Source: Paenibacillus allorhizosphaerae
GTDB lineage: Bacteria > Bacillota > Bacilli > Paenibacillales > NBRC-103111
Assembly: GCF_910594985.1 (NCBI RefSeq)
Contig: NZ_CAJVCE010000021.1
Location: 1-64,000, forward strand
Reading direction: 5' to 3'
Length of the DNA: 64,000 bases
Position numbers and translations under genes: made by a program. Shown in pieces: positions 1 to 9,325 of the stretch. The notes under the pieces are model-generated. The model was not told the origin of the DNA. It saw only the letters and a list, made by a program, of their open reading frames with translations, and searched no databases. Position 1 is the stretch's first letter. Each line of letters begins with the position of its first letter.

Positions 1-86
1 GCAAGAGGGCCGGATAGCAGGCGATCTTTCTTATTTTGCAATCCACATCAGCTAAAATTCATTGAAATGTACCCTTAAAAACAAAA

Positions 87-104
87 CCCCGAAAAAATTC
101 GGGG
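87..104. terminator. short hairpin, possible terminator
   Basis: A 7-bp stem (CCCCGAA/TTCGGGG) with an AAAA loop, flanked by A-rich sequence on the left and CTTTGT on the right. It could end transcription on either strand. It is probably a second terminator behind the regulator gene that ends at 161. Confidence 0.55.
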
Positions 105-120
105 CTTTGTCAACAATCTG

Positions 121-158
121 AACAAACATCCCGAACCGTTACGTTCGGGATGTTTGTT
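121..158 (-). terminator. strong hairpin terminator of the XRE regulator gene
   Basis: A perfect 16-bp inverted repeat (left arm 121-136, right arm 143-158) with a 6-nt loop, three bases beyond the stop codon of the minus-strand regulator. Read on the minus strand the arm ends in a T-rich stretch, as expected for an intrinsic terminator. Confidence 0.8.
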
Positions 159-160
159 GT

Positions 161-1000
161 TTATTGAGCTAACCATGTTTCGAGCTTGGTGACGGTATCG
201 TCATCCTTTGACGGCACATTGATCGTGACCGTCAGATGGGGAGCATCCGATACAAGAAACGAAATTTGATCGAATACGAGCTTCCCGACCGCCGGGTGAT
301 CGTTGATTTTCTTCCCCTCGGGGCCGCTAAGCACATCATGCCGCGGCCACCATTCCCTGAATTCCTCGCTCGTCGCGCTCAAATCCGCAATGAGTTCCAT
401 CCACCAAGGGTCTCCGGCGAACTTCCCATAAGCGGCGCGAAAGTGCGCCAGACGATGCCTGGCATGCGCTTCCCAGTGTTCGCGCAGCAATTGCCGGACA
501 TACGGCGAAGTGAACGTCCGCCACACCGTGTTGCGCTCGCGCGCCGACATCGTCTCGTAATTCCCGTAAATCAGGCTGGCCGCTTTGTTCCAAGCTACGA
601 TATTCAGACGCTGATCGGTAACGTATGCAGGACTCGTCCCCTGAAGATCGAGGAAGCGCTGCAGTGTCGGACGAATATCGCTATCCGCGGGCGACAGATC
701 GGCCGGCAGCTGCTGCAACGCGAGCAAAAACAAATGCTTGCGTTCGTTCGAGTCCAGTTGGAGCGCCCGCGCCAAACTTTCCAGCACTTGAGGAGACACT
801 TGAATATCCCGCGCTTGTTCCAGCCACGTATACCAATCGACGCTAACGCCAGCGAGCAGCGCTACTTCCCCGCGCCGAAGACCGGGCGTACGCCGCCGCC
901 CGCCGCCGGGCAAGCCCGCTTGCTCAGGGGAAATACGGGCGCGCCGCGACCGCAGAAACTGCGCCAGCTCATGGAGTCTCTCCTGACGTGACGATTCCAT
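161..1000 (-). CDS. XRE-family regulator with MmyB-like ligand-binding domain
   Basis: 279 aa. An N-terminal helix-turn-helix (about residues 8-80, with LRRGEVALLAGVSVDWYTWLE) is followed by a C-terminal region of the type called the MmyB-like ligand-binding domain (about 105-275, with AYVTDQRLNIVAWNKAA). Such proteins are soluble DNA-binding repressors thought to sense a small ligand through the C-terminal part; the ligand here is unknown. The gene is divergent from an MFS drug transporter starting at 1182 and is the likely regulator of it, which is inference from position. An inverted repeat (TAGGA-N7-TCCTA, then TCCTAGGA, 1059-1078) lies between the two genes. The ATG at 1000 is preceded by GGGGCAA at acceptable spacing. 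Confidence 0.85.
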   Translation of the reverse strand: MESSRQERLHELAQFLRSRRARISPEQAGLPGGGRRRTPGLRRGEVALLAGVSVDWYTWLEQARDIQVSPQVLESLARALQLDSNERKHLFLLALQQLPADLSPADSDIRPTLQRFLDLQGTSPAYVTDQRLNIVAWNKAASLIYGNYETMSARERNTVWRTFTSPYVRQLLREHWEAHARHRLAHFRAAYGKFAGDPWWMELIADLSATSEEFREWWPRHDVLSGPEGKKINDHPAVGKLVFDQISFLVSDAPHLTVTINVPSKDDDTVTKLETWLAQ

Positions 1001-1058
1001 ATGTCATTGCCCCGTTTCCGTTTGTCCATTCGTGCCTCGTTCTTCGTTGTCACTTTCA

Positions 1059-1078
1059 TAGGAGAAATTGTCCTAGGA
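1059..1078. promoter_or_regulatory. inverted repeat between divergent regulator and transporter
   Basis: TAGGA and TCCTA arms are separated by 7 nt, and the right arm is itself part of the palindrome TCCTAGGA. It sits in the roughly 180-bp gap between the XRE gene and the MFS gene and is a candidate operator. A weak + promoter (TTGTCC, 18-nt spacer, TATTCT) overlaps it. The assignment rests only on position and symmetry. Confidence 0.35.
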
Positions 1079-1181
1079 TAAACCGTCATCTTATTCTAGT
1101 ATACAATCCATTATACACTTTCCGTGAGGGGAACGGCGATCCTATATCGAATCGATCTCGTTACGGAAAGGGGATTTGGTT

Positions 1182-2567
1182 TTGGAAAAAGAACTGCCAA
1201 TCAAAACATACCGAACCGCCGGACGTTCCAAAGCGCTCCTGCTGCTCGGTTTATCGCTCGGCTATTTCATGGTTTTGCTCGATACGACGGTGGTCAGCGT
1301 CGCTCTGCCTGCCATTCACGCCGACTTGGGCGGCGGGCTCGACGGCCTTCAATGGGTCGTCAATGCCTACACGATCGTGTTCGCCGGATTGCTGCTATCT
1401 ATGGGCGCGTTTGCCGACAAGTTGGGGGCCAAACGCCTCTATATCGGCGGCCTGATTGTATTTCTTGCCGCTTCGGCCCTTACGGCGGCCGCTCCATCGC
1501 TCGGTGCGCTCATTGCCTTGCGCGCGATGCTCGGTGTGGGGGGCGCCGCCCTGATGCCGTCGTCGCTCACCCTCCTTGCCCATGCTTATCCCGAACCGGC
1601 CGAGCGGGCCCGGGCTCTCGGCGTATGGGCGGCGGTTACCGGTGCGGCGATGGCTGCGGGGCCTGTCGTAGGCGGAATGCTGGTCGACTCGCTCGGTTGG
1701 CGCAGCATTTTCCTGCTCCAGGTGCCGCTCGCCATCGTTAGCATGATCATGACTTCGCTGCTCGTCGACGAAACGAGCCGCAAGCCGCACCAAAGCTTGG
1801 ATCCGGTCGGCCAAATCACGGCCGTTGCCGCCATTGCTTCCTTATCGTTCGCACTCATGGAAGGAGAACCGTACGGCTGGCATTCGCCGGTCATTGTCGC
1901 CGCATTCGGCACGGCGCTGCTATGCACCGTTGTATTCCTCATCGCCCAAGCAAAAGGAAAGGCGCCGCTGCTGCCGCTGCTGCTGTTCAAGGACGCCACC
2001 GTATCGGCCGGGATGATGGCCGGGATGGCCATTAACATTGGACTGTCGGGTATCTTATTCGTGCTCCCCTTGTACTTGCAGCAAATCGGCGGACTTTCGG
2101 CCCACGTCACCGGACTGGCGCTGCTGCCGATGACGATTCCGCTGGCCTTCAATCCGCTCGTTACCGGCCGGATTGTCGGCCGCATCGGACCGAGGATACC
2201 GATGACGATCGGATTTGCCCTCGGAGGGCTAGGTACGCTGCTGCAGGTGTGGACGCGGCCGGATACGGGCTATACTTTCACTTTGACCGGACTGCTGCTG
2301 ATCGGTTTCGGCGTGTCTTATACGATTCCGTCCTTAATGGCCGCTGTCATGTCTTCTGTCCCTAAGGATCAGACCGGAGCGGCTTCCGGGGCGCTGAACT
2401 CAATCCGGCAGCTTGGCGCGACGGTCGGCGTCGCCTTATTCGGCTCCATGATCAATGGCAGCCCGTCATTTATGGACGGAATGCAGTTATCGCTTATCGT
2501 GACGGCCGTTATTTTGGGCGGCGGCGCCTGTCTGTCATTTGGGCTTATCGGCCGGACAAAGCGTTAA
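1182..2567 (+). CDS. MFS drug efflux transporter, DHA2 (EmrB/QacA) type
   Basis: 461 aa, integral membrane protein. It has the 14-helix DHA2 signature: FMVLLDTTVVSVALPAI in the first helix, then WVVNAYTIVFAGLLL and a long hydrophobic pattern throughout. Members export drugs and other hydrophobic compounds using the proton gradient; the substrate cannot be read from the sequence. I start at the TTG at 1182 because AAAGGGG lies 8 nt upstream; the in-frame TTG at 1176 has only 2 nt of spacing. It is transcribed divergently from the XRE/MmyB-like regulator, which probably controls it. No adaptor gene accompanies it, unlike the efflux operon at 17.7-22 kb. Confidence 0.85.
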   Translation: MEKELPIKTYRTAGRSKALLLLGLSLGYFMVLLDTTVVSVALPAIHADLGGGLDGLQWVVNAYTIVFAGLLLSMGAFADKLGAKRLYIGGLIVFLAASALTAAAPSLGALIALRAMLGVGGAALMPSSLTLLAHAYPEPAERARALGVWAAVTGAAMAAGPVVGGMLVDSLGWRSIFLLQVPLAIVSMIMTSLLVDETSRKPHQSLDPVGQITAVAAIASLSFALMEGEPYGWHSPVIVAAFGTALLCTVVFLIAQAKGKAPLLPLLLFKDATVSAGMMAGMAINIGLSGILFVLPLYLQQIGGLSAHVTGLALLPMTIPLAFNPLVTGRIVGRIGPRIPMTIGFALGGLGTLLQVWTRPDTGYTFTLTGLLLIGFGVSYTIPSLMAAVMSSVPKDQTGAASGALNSIRQLGATVGVALFGSMINGSPSFMDGMQLSLIVTAVILGGGACLSFGLIGRTKR

Positions 2568-2582
2568 ACGTCGGACTGGAAA

Positions 2583-2622
2583 CCGGTAGAGACAACGCCT
2601 CCCGCGGCTTGTCTCTACCCGG
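2583..2622 (+). terminator. hairpin after the MFS gene
   Basis: An 11-bp stem (GGTAGAGACAA/TTGTCTCTACC) about 20 nt after the MFS stop codon. There is no run of T after it, so it is a weak or incomplete intrinsic terminator. The remaining gap up to 2920 holds no convincing gene, only the likely promoter of the response regulator (TTGTGG, 18 nt, TATACT ending near 2884). Confidence 0.45.
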
Positions 2623-2920
2623 CCTTCCCGCAGCGTTCCTTCGGTTCATCGCTCTTCCTCGCCGCATGATAATGGCCGGGTTATCTCCCTAAACGCATTT
2701 CGCACCTTGTTAAAATGCAACGCCATCGCTTTCGTTGCACACTAGTTCGATTTTGGCGGACGCATGGCAACAAGAAGAAGCGATGACGTTTTGCAACATC
2801 GGTTATGACTTGTCATTGTCCTCCCTATGATCGGTCATGAAGTTCCGTGAATCGTTGTGGAAACGCAAATTTTCACGTTATACTATATTCAAAGCCGAGA
2901 CTTGAACCGGAGTTGATACC

Positions 2921-3583
2921 ATGATCAAAGTGCTGATGGCGGATGACCACACGCTGATGCGAGACGGATTGGAAACGATATTAAGCTTGGAACACGATAT
3001 CGAAGTTGTCGGGTCGGCGAGAACGGGCGAGGAAGCGCTCGAGATGACGGGACGGCTGCTGCCGCACGTCGTGCTGATGGACATCCAGATGCCCGGCATG
3101 AGCGGTATCGCTTGTACGAAGCGGATGAAAGAGCTCTACCCGGACGCCAAGGTACTGATCCTGACGACCTTCGCAGAAGAGGAATACATTATTGAAGCAT
3201 TCACCGCAGGCGCTGTAGGCTTCCTTCTGAAAGACATGTCCGGCGATAAGCTGACCCAATCGATTCGCGATGCTTTGGCAGGTCAATTCATTTTACCGTC
3301 AGCCATCGCCGTCAAGCTGATTTCCCGGCTGGCTGCCGCCACTTCGTCCGGTGCGCATCCGCTGGACAAGGTGCTCCGCAAATCGGCGAACGCCCATCTG
3401 ACGGATAAGGAAACCCGCGTAGCCCGGCTCATGCTGGAAGGATCAAGCAACCGGGAAATCGCCGAACGGTTATATATGAGCGAGGGCACGGCCAAAAATT
3501 ATGTCAGTGCGATATATAATAAAATCGGCACGAACGACCGGACGATCGCCGTCATGACGCTGCGCGGGATGTTGGGAGAATAA
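2921..3583 (+). CDS. orphan NarL/LuxR-family response regulator
   Basis: 220 aa. A receiver domain (1-120) carries the acidic pair D8-D9, phosphoacceptor D54, T82 and K104. A LuxR-type helix-turn-helix follows (about 155-215, LTDKETRVARLMLEGSSNREIA). When phosphorylated, such proteins bind DNA as dimers and activate or repress genes. Partners are normally HisKA_3-type kinases encoded next door, yet no kinase flanks this gene. The nearest HisKA_3-type kinase is the receiver-kinase fusion at 9322-10431, which lacks a DNA-binding output, so a functional link is possible but unproven. GGAG lies 8 nt before the ATG. A terminator-like hairpin lies at 3790-3830. Confidence 0.88.
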   Translation: MIKVLMADDHTLMRDGLETILSLEHDIEVVGSARTGEEALEMTGRLLPHVVLMDIQMPGMSGIACTKRMKELYPDAKVLILTTFAEEEYIIEAFTAGAVGFLLKDMSGDKLTQSIRDALAGQFILPSAIAVKLISRLAAATSSGAHPLDKVLRKSANAHLTDKETRVARLMLEGSSNREIAERLYMSEGTAKNYVSAIYNKIGTNDRTIAVMTLRGMLGE

Positions 3584-3789
3584 CCTTTCGATCCTCTGCT
3601 TCCCCACTCCGCTTCTCTAGCAGTTCCATTTACAACAACAAATCGTTTCCCCACAAATACGGCTGCACACGGCCAGCTTTCCGCTTCGGACCGCAGCCCC
3701 CCTCCTATGCAACACATGACCGGTCATCGGCAGATTATGACGCGGTCACTCCCCGAATTAAGCCTTAAGGAACTGTTGATTCCACCCCT

Positions 3790-3830
3790 GAAAACCCGAA
3801 GATGAGTAATGTAACTCGGTTTTCATTTTT
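3790..3830 (+). terminator. hairpin with T-rich tail ahead of the GH44 gene
   Basis: GAAAACCCGA pairs with TCGGTTTTC with one bulged base, followed by ATTTTTGATATTTTTT. It may end the response-regulator transcript or act as a leader attenuator for the GH44 gene whose start is about 30 nt further on. The rest of the gap 3584-3858 shows nothing gene-like. Confidence 0.5.
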
Positions 3831-3858
3831 GATATTTTTTCGGGGGTGTGAGTTTATT

Positions 3859-6800
3859 ATGGCATTAAGCCGACGCGGCGTTCGCGCATCGTTACGAAGC
3901 GCAGCGGCATTCGCTTTATCCGCTCTTCTTGCCTGTACGGGCGTGTTCCCGTCCAATTTTGCAGCCAAGGTGCAAGCGGAGGAACCTAGTTCCAAGCTGG
4001 TGGTATACGACGATCAGCTGCGAAACGGGTTTCAAAATTACAGCTGGGCAGCAGTCAATACGAGCCAAACCAAAATTACGCACAGCGGACCGTACGCCAT
4101 TCAAATGAATCCAAGCAACAACGGCGGCTTGTACTTGTACAAAGACCGCATTGTACAAGTCTCGGATTACGGGATGCTGGAGTTCTGGGTACACGGGGGT
4201 TCCGCAGGGGGACAGCAGCTGCGTCTCGTGCTCAATTCCGGTGGTCAGCAGGTGGCCGAGATGCCGCTGAATCAAATGCTGCCGCAAAATAAGCCGATGG
4301 CCAGCCAGTGGCAGAAGGCGACCTTGGACTTAACCGCGCTTAACATTCCATACGGGATGTTCGACGGCATTTTGCTGCAGGATAGCAGCGGCACGGAACA
4401 GCCGGCGATTTATTTTGACGATATTTCGCTGATCAAAGACAGTAAGGTTCGGATGTCGGGCATGACGGTGACGCCGGAATCGGTCACGATGAAAAAAGGA
4501 GACGCCTCCTCGCTTCAAGCTGAGGCGCTATATAGCGACGGCTCACAGCGTCCGATCAACGCTTACGCCCAGTGGAGCTCCAGCAATCCGCAAGCCGTTA
4601 CGGTAGAGCCGGGCGGGGCGCTGCGGGCTGTTAGCGCCGGCGCATCGGTTGTGAGCGCGACGTATCAAGGGTTCTCGGATACCGTGAGCGTCATGGTGCA
4701 ATCCACGGACCCTGGGCCGCAGCAGCCTCCCCAACAGGAGCCGCTTCCGGAAGTGAAAGGCATCGTCGTCTACGATGACACATTGAAGCCCCCGTTTCAG
4801 GATTACAGCTGGGCGCAGCATGATACGGCGCATGGCGGGACGGTTCACACCGGCACGAAAGCGATTCAGATGGACCCGAGCGGTGAAGGCGGGTTGTACT
4901 TATACAAGGGCGACGGTTCGGTGCTTGTCAAGGATCACGACCGGCTCGAGTTTTGGATCAACGGAGGCGCGCAAGGCGGACAACAGCTCAATCTGAGCTT
5001 TAACTCCGGCGGCGTTTCCGTCGCAACGATGAGCGTGTCGGACATTACATACGGAGGCGCCATCCCGGCAGGCGCATGGGCGAGAGCTTACGTCTCGCTG
5101 CCCGAGCTGGATTTGCCCGGCGGCATCTTCGACGGCATTCTGATCCGCGGGGCATCGGTTGGATCGCAGCCGCCCGTCTATATCGACGATGTGCATCTTC
5201 TTGAGAAGTATGTCGCGCCTCCGGAATTGCTGGAACTTGTGCTCGACAAGTACCAGTCGATACTGCTTCCCGGCGACACGGGAACGCTGGAACTGACGGC
5301 CAACTACTCGAATAGCACTTCCAATACGGTTCAGGCGGAAGCAAAGTGGTCTTCGAGCGATCCGAGCATTGCGACGGTCGAGCGCGGAAAAGTGACGGCC
5401 AAACAGCAGGGCATCGCCAAAATTACGGCAGAGCTCGGCGGCAAGCACGTGTCCGCCTCTGTTCAAGTAACAGGCGTCACGCCCGTAAAAGTCTATGACG
5501 AAGGGCCGGCCGAAGGGTTCGGCGACTGGAGCTGGGGCACGCGCGACCTGTACAGCACCAAACAGGCCCATCAAGGGACGCAATCCATCTCCTTCCGGGC
5601 CCGAGGCTATGAGGGCATTTGGCTGCACCATAACGATCGGCCTTACGAGCTATCCGAGTATTACGGCGTGCAAATGTGGCTCCACGGCGGAACTGCCGGC
5701 AAGCAAAAGCTCAAGCTGCTGCTGCTCAGCGACCGCAGCGTCGTCGGAGATTACGACATTACCCCGCTCCTTCCTTCGGGAGAGCTTCCGGCAGGCGCAT
5801 GGACGCAAGTTACGGTAAAGCTGGCCGATATCGGCATCAGCAGCGAAACGTTCGACGGCGTCGGATTGCAAGCGTGGGGCGAGCAGGACCAGGGCGAGAT
5901 GTTCATCGACGATATTTCGCTGCTGCGCAATACGAATCCGGTGAAGCTGCCCGAGCCCGAACTGCCGAAGGTGAGCGTTCAGGTCGATTTCAATGGCGCG
6001 CGCCGCGCGGTAAGCCAGGAAATTTTCGGCGTCAATTTCGAGGAAGCGCCGGCCGAGAACGCATCGCAAATGAAATTCCCGATCAAACGTTGGGGCGGCA
6101 ATCAAATGACGCGCTACAATTGGGAGCTGGATGTGACCAACCGCGGAGGCGACTGGTACTTCCTTAGTTTGACGAACGGCACGCCCGATCCGTCGCAGCT
6201 GCCGAACGGTTCGCTGTCCGACCGGTTCATCTCGCAATCGATTGCGGATCAAACGAAAGTGCTGCTGCAGGTGCCGACGATCGGATGGACGCCGAAGAGC
6301 CGCGATGTCAAGTGGAGCTTCTCCATCGATAAGTACGGCGCGCAAGCCGGCAACGAATGCGACTGGGGCGAGCCTTGGTGCCGCAAGGATGCAGGAAACG
6401 GAAAATTAAAGAACGGCCAATACGTCACCGGCAACGATCCGGAAGATACGTCCAAACGCGTAGGACCGGAGTTTATCGGCCGCTGGGTCGATCACCTGAA
6501 AAGCCGTTTCGGCTCCGCCGCCCGGTATTACGCACTGGACAACGAGCCTGCGCTGTGGGGACACGCGCATTGGGACGTCCATCCGGAAATGACGACCTAC
6601 GATGAAATTTGGAAATATACGCAGGACTATGCGAGCGTAATCAAGGAGAAAGACCCGCAAGCGGAAATTTTCGGTCCGGTATCGTGGGGCTGGTGCGAAT
6701 ATTTCTACTCCGGCAAAGACGGGTGTTACCCGGGCGAGGACATGAGGATGCACGGCGACAAGCCGTTCCTGGAATGGTACTTGGGGCAAGTGCGCGATTA

Positions 6801-7509
6801 TGAGCGCCAAACGGGCAAGCGCCTTGTCGATGTGCTCGACATTCACTATTACCCGGCGGAAGCGGGAATCGCCTTCTCCAACGACGAATCGACCGAAACG
6901 TACAAACGCAGGATGAAATCGCTGAAATCGCTGTACGATCCGACGTTCCAAGATCCGTCCTCGTGGATTCAGGAGCCGGTGCGGCTCATTCCGCGTATGC
7001 GAGAGCTGGTCGATCAGAACGCTCCGGGCATGAGGTTGGCCATCACCGAGTACAATTTCGGTGACGGAGGCGGCATCGGCAGCGGACTGGCACAGGCGGA
7101 AGCGCTCGCCCTGTTCGCCCGCGAAGGCGTAGACGTCGCAACCCGCTGGGGCGGACTGCCGGCGAATACGCCGCTGGAAGATGCGTTCAAGCTGTACGTA
7201 AACTACGACGGCAAGGGCGGGCGCGTCGAAGGCGATATGGTACAAACGGTCAGCTCCAACCTCGACGCAGTCGGCGCCTATACGGTGCAAGCTGCGAACG
7301 GAACCGTCTATACGCTGCTGTTCAATAAAGATGCCGCGCCGCGTATGGCGGAAATCGCATCGAACCATGATATGTCCGGCAGCCACGAACTGTACCGCTT
7401 CGACGGCAGACAGCGGCTCAAGTTCGAGCAAAACGTGCAAGGGACGCAGAGCGGGTTGTCCGTTAAGCTGCCGCCGCGCTCGGCTACACTCATTGTGAGC
7501 AAAAAATAG
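3859..7509 (+). CDS. secreted multidomain glycoside hydrolase, family GH44
   Basis: 1216 aa. A signal peptide (1-40, cut after VQA) is followed by three related beta-sandwich modules beginning VYDD and containing YSW or WSW (about 45-190, 302-450, 545-690), two bacterial Ig-like (Big2) domains (195-281, 454-539) and a C-terminal GH44 catalytic domain (702-1216). Known GH44 enzymes cleave internal beta-1,4 bonds of cellulose, xyloglucan and related glucans. RWGGNQMTRYNWE, the acid/base glutamate in DNEPALW (E896) and the nucleophile in ITEYNFG (E1064) are present. I start at 3859 rather than an in-frame ATG at 3802 because the latter lies inside a hairpin and 3859 gives a clean signal peptide. 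A cysteine in SALLACTG could alternatively be lipidated. The gene stands alone, with convergent genes beyond. Confidence 0.88.
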   Translation: MALSRRGVRASLRSAAAFALSALLACTGVFPSNFAAKVQAEEPSSKLVVYDDQLRNGFQNYSWAAVNTSQTKITHSGPYAIQMNPSNNGGLYLYKDRIVQVSDYGMLEFWVHGGSAGGQQLRLVLNSGGQQVAEMPLNQMLPQNKPMASQWQKATLDLTALNIPYGMFDGILLQDSSGTEQPAIYFDDISLIKDSKVRMSGMTVTPESVTMKKGDASSLQAEALYSDGSQRPINAYAQWSSSNPQAVTVEPGGALRAVSAGASVVSATYQGFSDTVSVMVQSTDPGPQQPPQQEPLPEVKGIVVYDDTLKPPFQDYSWAQHDTAHGGTVHTGTKAIQMDPSGEGGLYLYKGDGSVLVKDHDRLEFWINGGAQGGQQLNLSFNSGGVSVATMSVSDITYGGAIPAGAWARAYVSLPELDLPGGIFDGILIRGASVGSQPPVYIDDVHLLEKYVAPPELLELVLDKYQSILLPGDTGTLELTANYSNSTSNTVQAEAKWSSSDPSIATVERGKVTAKQQGIAKITAELGGKHVSASVQVTGVTPVKVYDEGPAEGFGDWSWGTRDLYSTKQAHQGTQSISFRARGYEGIWLHHNDRPYELSEYYGVQMWLHGGTAGKQKLKLLLLSDRSVVGDYDITPLLPSGELPAGAWTQVTVKLADIGISSETFDGVGLQAWGEQDQGEMFIDDISLLRNTNPVKLPEPELPKVSVQVDFNGARRAVSQEIFGVNFEEAPAENASQMKFPIKRWGGNQMTRYNWELDVTNRGGDWYFLSLTNGTPDPSQLPNGSLSDRFISQSIADQTKVLLQVPTIGWTPKSRDVKWSFSIDKYGAQAGNECDWGEPWCRKDAGNGKLKNGQYVTGNDPEDTSKRVGPEFIGRWVDHLKSRFGSAARYYALDNEPALWGHAHWDVHPEMTTYDEIWKYTQDYASVIKEKDPQAEIFGPVSWGWCEYFYSGKDGCYPGEDMRMHGDKPFLEWYLGQVRDYERQTGKRLVDVLDIHYYPAEAGIAFSNDESTETYKRRMKSLKSLYDPTFQDPSSWIQEPVRLIPRMRELVDQNAPGMRLAITEYNFGDGGGIGSGLAQAEALALFAREGVDVATRWGGLPANTPLEDAFKLYVNYDGKGGRVEGDMVQTVSSNLDAVGAYTVQAANGTVYTLLFNKDAAPRMAEIASNHDMSGSHELYRFDGRQRLKFEQNVQGTQSGLSVKLPPRSATLIVSKK

Positions 7510-7559
7510 TACGGCAAAGCGATCGGACGATATCTTATCCCGACAAGCATGCCAAAATA

Positions 7560-7600
7560 AACGACCGCCTGTTGACCTTAACGTCAGCAGGCGGTTCGTT
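7560..7600. terminator. bidirectional terminator between convergent genes
   Basis: A long stem with left arm 7560-7576 and right arm 7583-7600 (core CCGCCTG/CAGGCGG) and one bulge, lying between the end of the GH44 gene (+) and the end of the lipoprotein gene (-). It ends in TTCGTTTCATTTC on the + strand. Confidence 0.8.
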
Positions 7601-9325
7601 TCATTTCTCAGAAGCCTCGTCGCCATGATTCAATGCATTCCCGCTCCTCTCCGTCTCCCTGTACCATCGATTGATTTCCTCCGTCACGAGATCCCCACCC
7701 AGCTTATGCCATTGCCGGACGAACGCATCGAAGCTATCGGCGGGCTCCTTGCCGTATACGATTTTGAGGAAAGCCTCCTTCTCCATCTTTTTCAACAGCG
7801 GCCATTTGCTCTTCATCGCTCCGGTATTCGGCCCGACATATTCGTCTTTTTGCGCATAGGCGGCTTGTATATCGCTGACGAGCAGTCCTTCCAGAAAAGT
7901 GCGGGAAAGTGTCGAGGCCAGCTTTTTTTCGTACGGCGTCGTAATATGGCCTTGAAACACTCTCCGCTCAATGCTGTCGCCTTGGATGACATTCAGCGGC
8001 GCACTCCCCGGAGCCACCATCAAAAAGTTGGCAATGCCCGTATCGGCTCCCGGAAAATCGTAAACCGGCTCGCCGTCCTTCATGATATAATCGTACCCCT
8101 CCCCATAACCGTAAACGAAATCCGAATTCGGATCTTCGATGAGCGCGCCGTATACTTTATCCCAATACAAAAAGATGGCGTCCATATGGTTGAATCCTTT
8201 ACGGAAAATATAGCTGCCGTAAGATAGTTTGGTGCCCATTCTGCCGATTGTGCCGTCCGGACCGACCGGGAAAGGCGCCGGTTTGACCACGGCGCCCGGT
8301 ACTTGGCGCGGCGTATCGTCCAGCGGCCAGCCGCCCATCCAGCCCGGCCCGGCAATGATGCCGGCGGTCCCCTTCACGAACAAAGCCGCCGCCTGCGGCT
8401 CGTCTTGAATGCCGAAGTCTTTATCGATGTACCCCTTGCTATACCAATCACTCAGCCTGCGCAAGGCGGTTTTGATTTCCGGCTGGACCGAACCGTAGGC
8501 CAGCGTGCCGTCGCTCATCCGGTTCCATTGGTACGGCTGATCGCCGTACGCGCCATATAGAAAGCTGACGCTCCCCATCCAGGCGTTCAAGTTGTTTTTG
8601 CCTGCGAATGCGAGCGCAATCGTATCTTTCTGCCCATTCCCGTCGGGGTCGCCGTTCGTGAACGCGTCCATGACCGTTTCCAGCTCCTCCAGCGTCGTCG
8701 GGACGTTCAGGTGCAGCTTGTCGAGCCAATCTTGACGAATCCATAAGATCGGATCCCCTACTTTCCCGTCGGAAATTTGCGGCAGCCCCCACCGCTTCCC
8801 GTTGTAGGTGACCGTTTTCCACACGTCGGGATTTTTTTCGTACGCTTCCTTGACCCTCGGCGACGCATAGCTCGCGAAAGCTTCGCTGATATCCATAATT
8901 TTGCCGGAATTGACCATCTCTTCAAGCAGGTCCGGCAAATCGTGATTTGTGACGAACAGCACGTCCGGCAGCTCATCCCCGCCGGTGAGCGCGAGCCTGA
9001 TTTTGGTTGCCAGCGCCTCGTTTTGGTCAGCGACAATCCATTTGTTTTGCTGAATAATGCCGAGCTTCTCCTTAGCCCAGCGGGTAATCGGGTTATGGTC
9101 GACCGTATCGCCGTTTTTGAGCGTATCGGAATCGCGGAGCGCTTTGGCCGTCGTGATGACCACAGGCGGATCGAACTTTTCTTTTCCGTTCGGCACGCTT
9201 GGTGCGCCCGCCATCGCAGGCTGAGGCTGCTGCTGCTGGCCGGAAGACAGACTCCCCTTGCAGCCGGCGGCGAGCAGGCACATGAACAAGGCTGCCGCTG
9301 CTGCCAAGATCGACCTTCGTCTCAT
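7601..9325 (-). CDS. extracellular solute-binding lipoprotein
   Basis: 574 aa. A lipoprotein signal peptide with lipobox LLAAGC (lipidated C22) precedes a type-1 sugar-type solute-binding fold of the long kind common in Paenibacillus (ALTGGDELPDVLFVTNH, DPILWIRQDWLDKL). The true start is the ATG at 9325, which overlaps the stop of the upstream receiver-kinase gene as ATGA and has GGAAGAGG before it, indicating translational coupling. No permease or ATPase gene follows. The protein may therefore act as the ligand sensor for the YesM-like kinase rather than in transport, or use permeases encoded elsewhere. The ligand is probably a sugar or oligosaccharide (inference from family). Confidence 0.85.
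   Translation of the reverse strand: MRRRSILAAAAALFMCLLAAGCKGSLSSGQQQQPQPAMAGAPSVPNGKEKFDPPVVITTAKALRDSDTLKNGDTVDHNPITRWAKEKLGIIQQNKWIVADQNEALATKIRLALTGGDELPDVLFVTNHDLPDLLEEMVNSGKIMDISEAFASYASPRVKEAYEKNPDVWKTVTYNGKRWGLPQISDGKVGDPILWIRQDWLDKLHLNVPTTLEELETVMDAFTNGDPDGNGQKDTIALAFAGKNNLNAWMGSVSFLYGAYGDQPYQWNRMSDGTLAYGSVQPEIKTALRRLSDWYSKGYIDKDFGIQDEPQAAALFVKGTAGIIAGPGWMGGWPLDDTPRQVPGAVVKPAPFPVGPDGTIGRMGTKLSYGSYIFRKGFNHMDAIFLYWDKVYGALIEDPNSDFVYGYGEGYDYIMKDGEPVYDFPGADTGIANFLMVAPGSAPLNVIQGDSIERRVFQGHITTPYEKKLASTLSRTFLEGLLVSDIQAAYAQKDEYVGPNTGAMKSKWPLLKKMEKEAFLKIVYGKEPADSFDAFVRQWHKLGGDLVTEEINRWYRETERSGNALNHGDEASEK

Noticed and set aside
6406..7626. Long open frame on the minus strand across the GH44 catalytic domain
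   Set aside because: Shadow frame of a GC-rich gene; the + strand shows clear GH44 active-site motifs and the minus frame has no family pattern.
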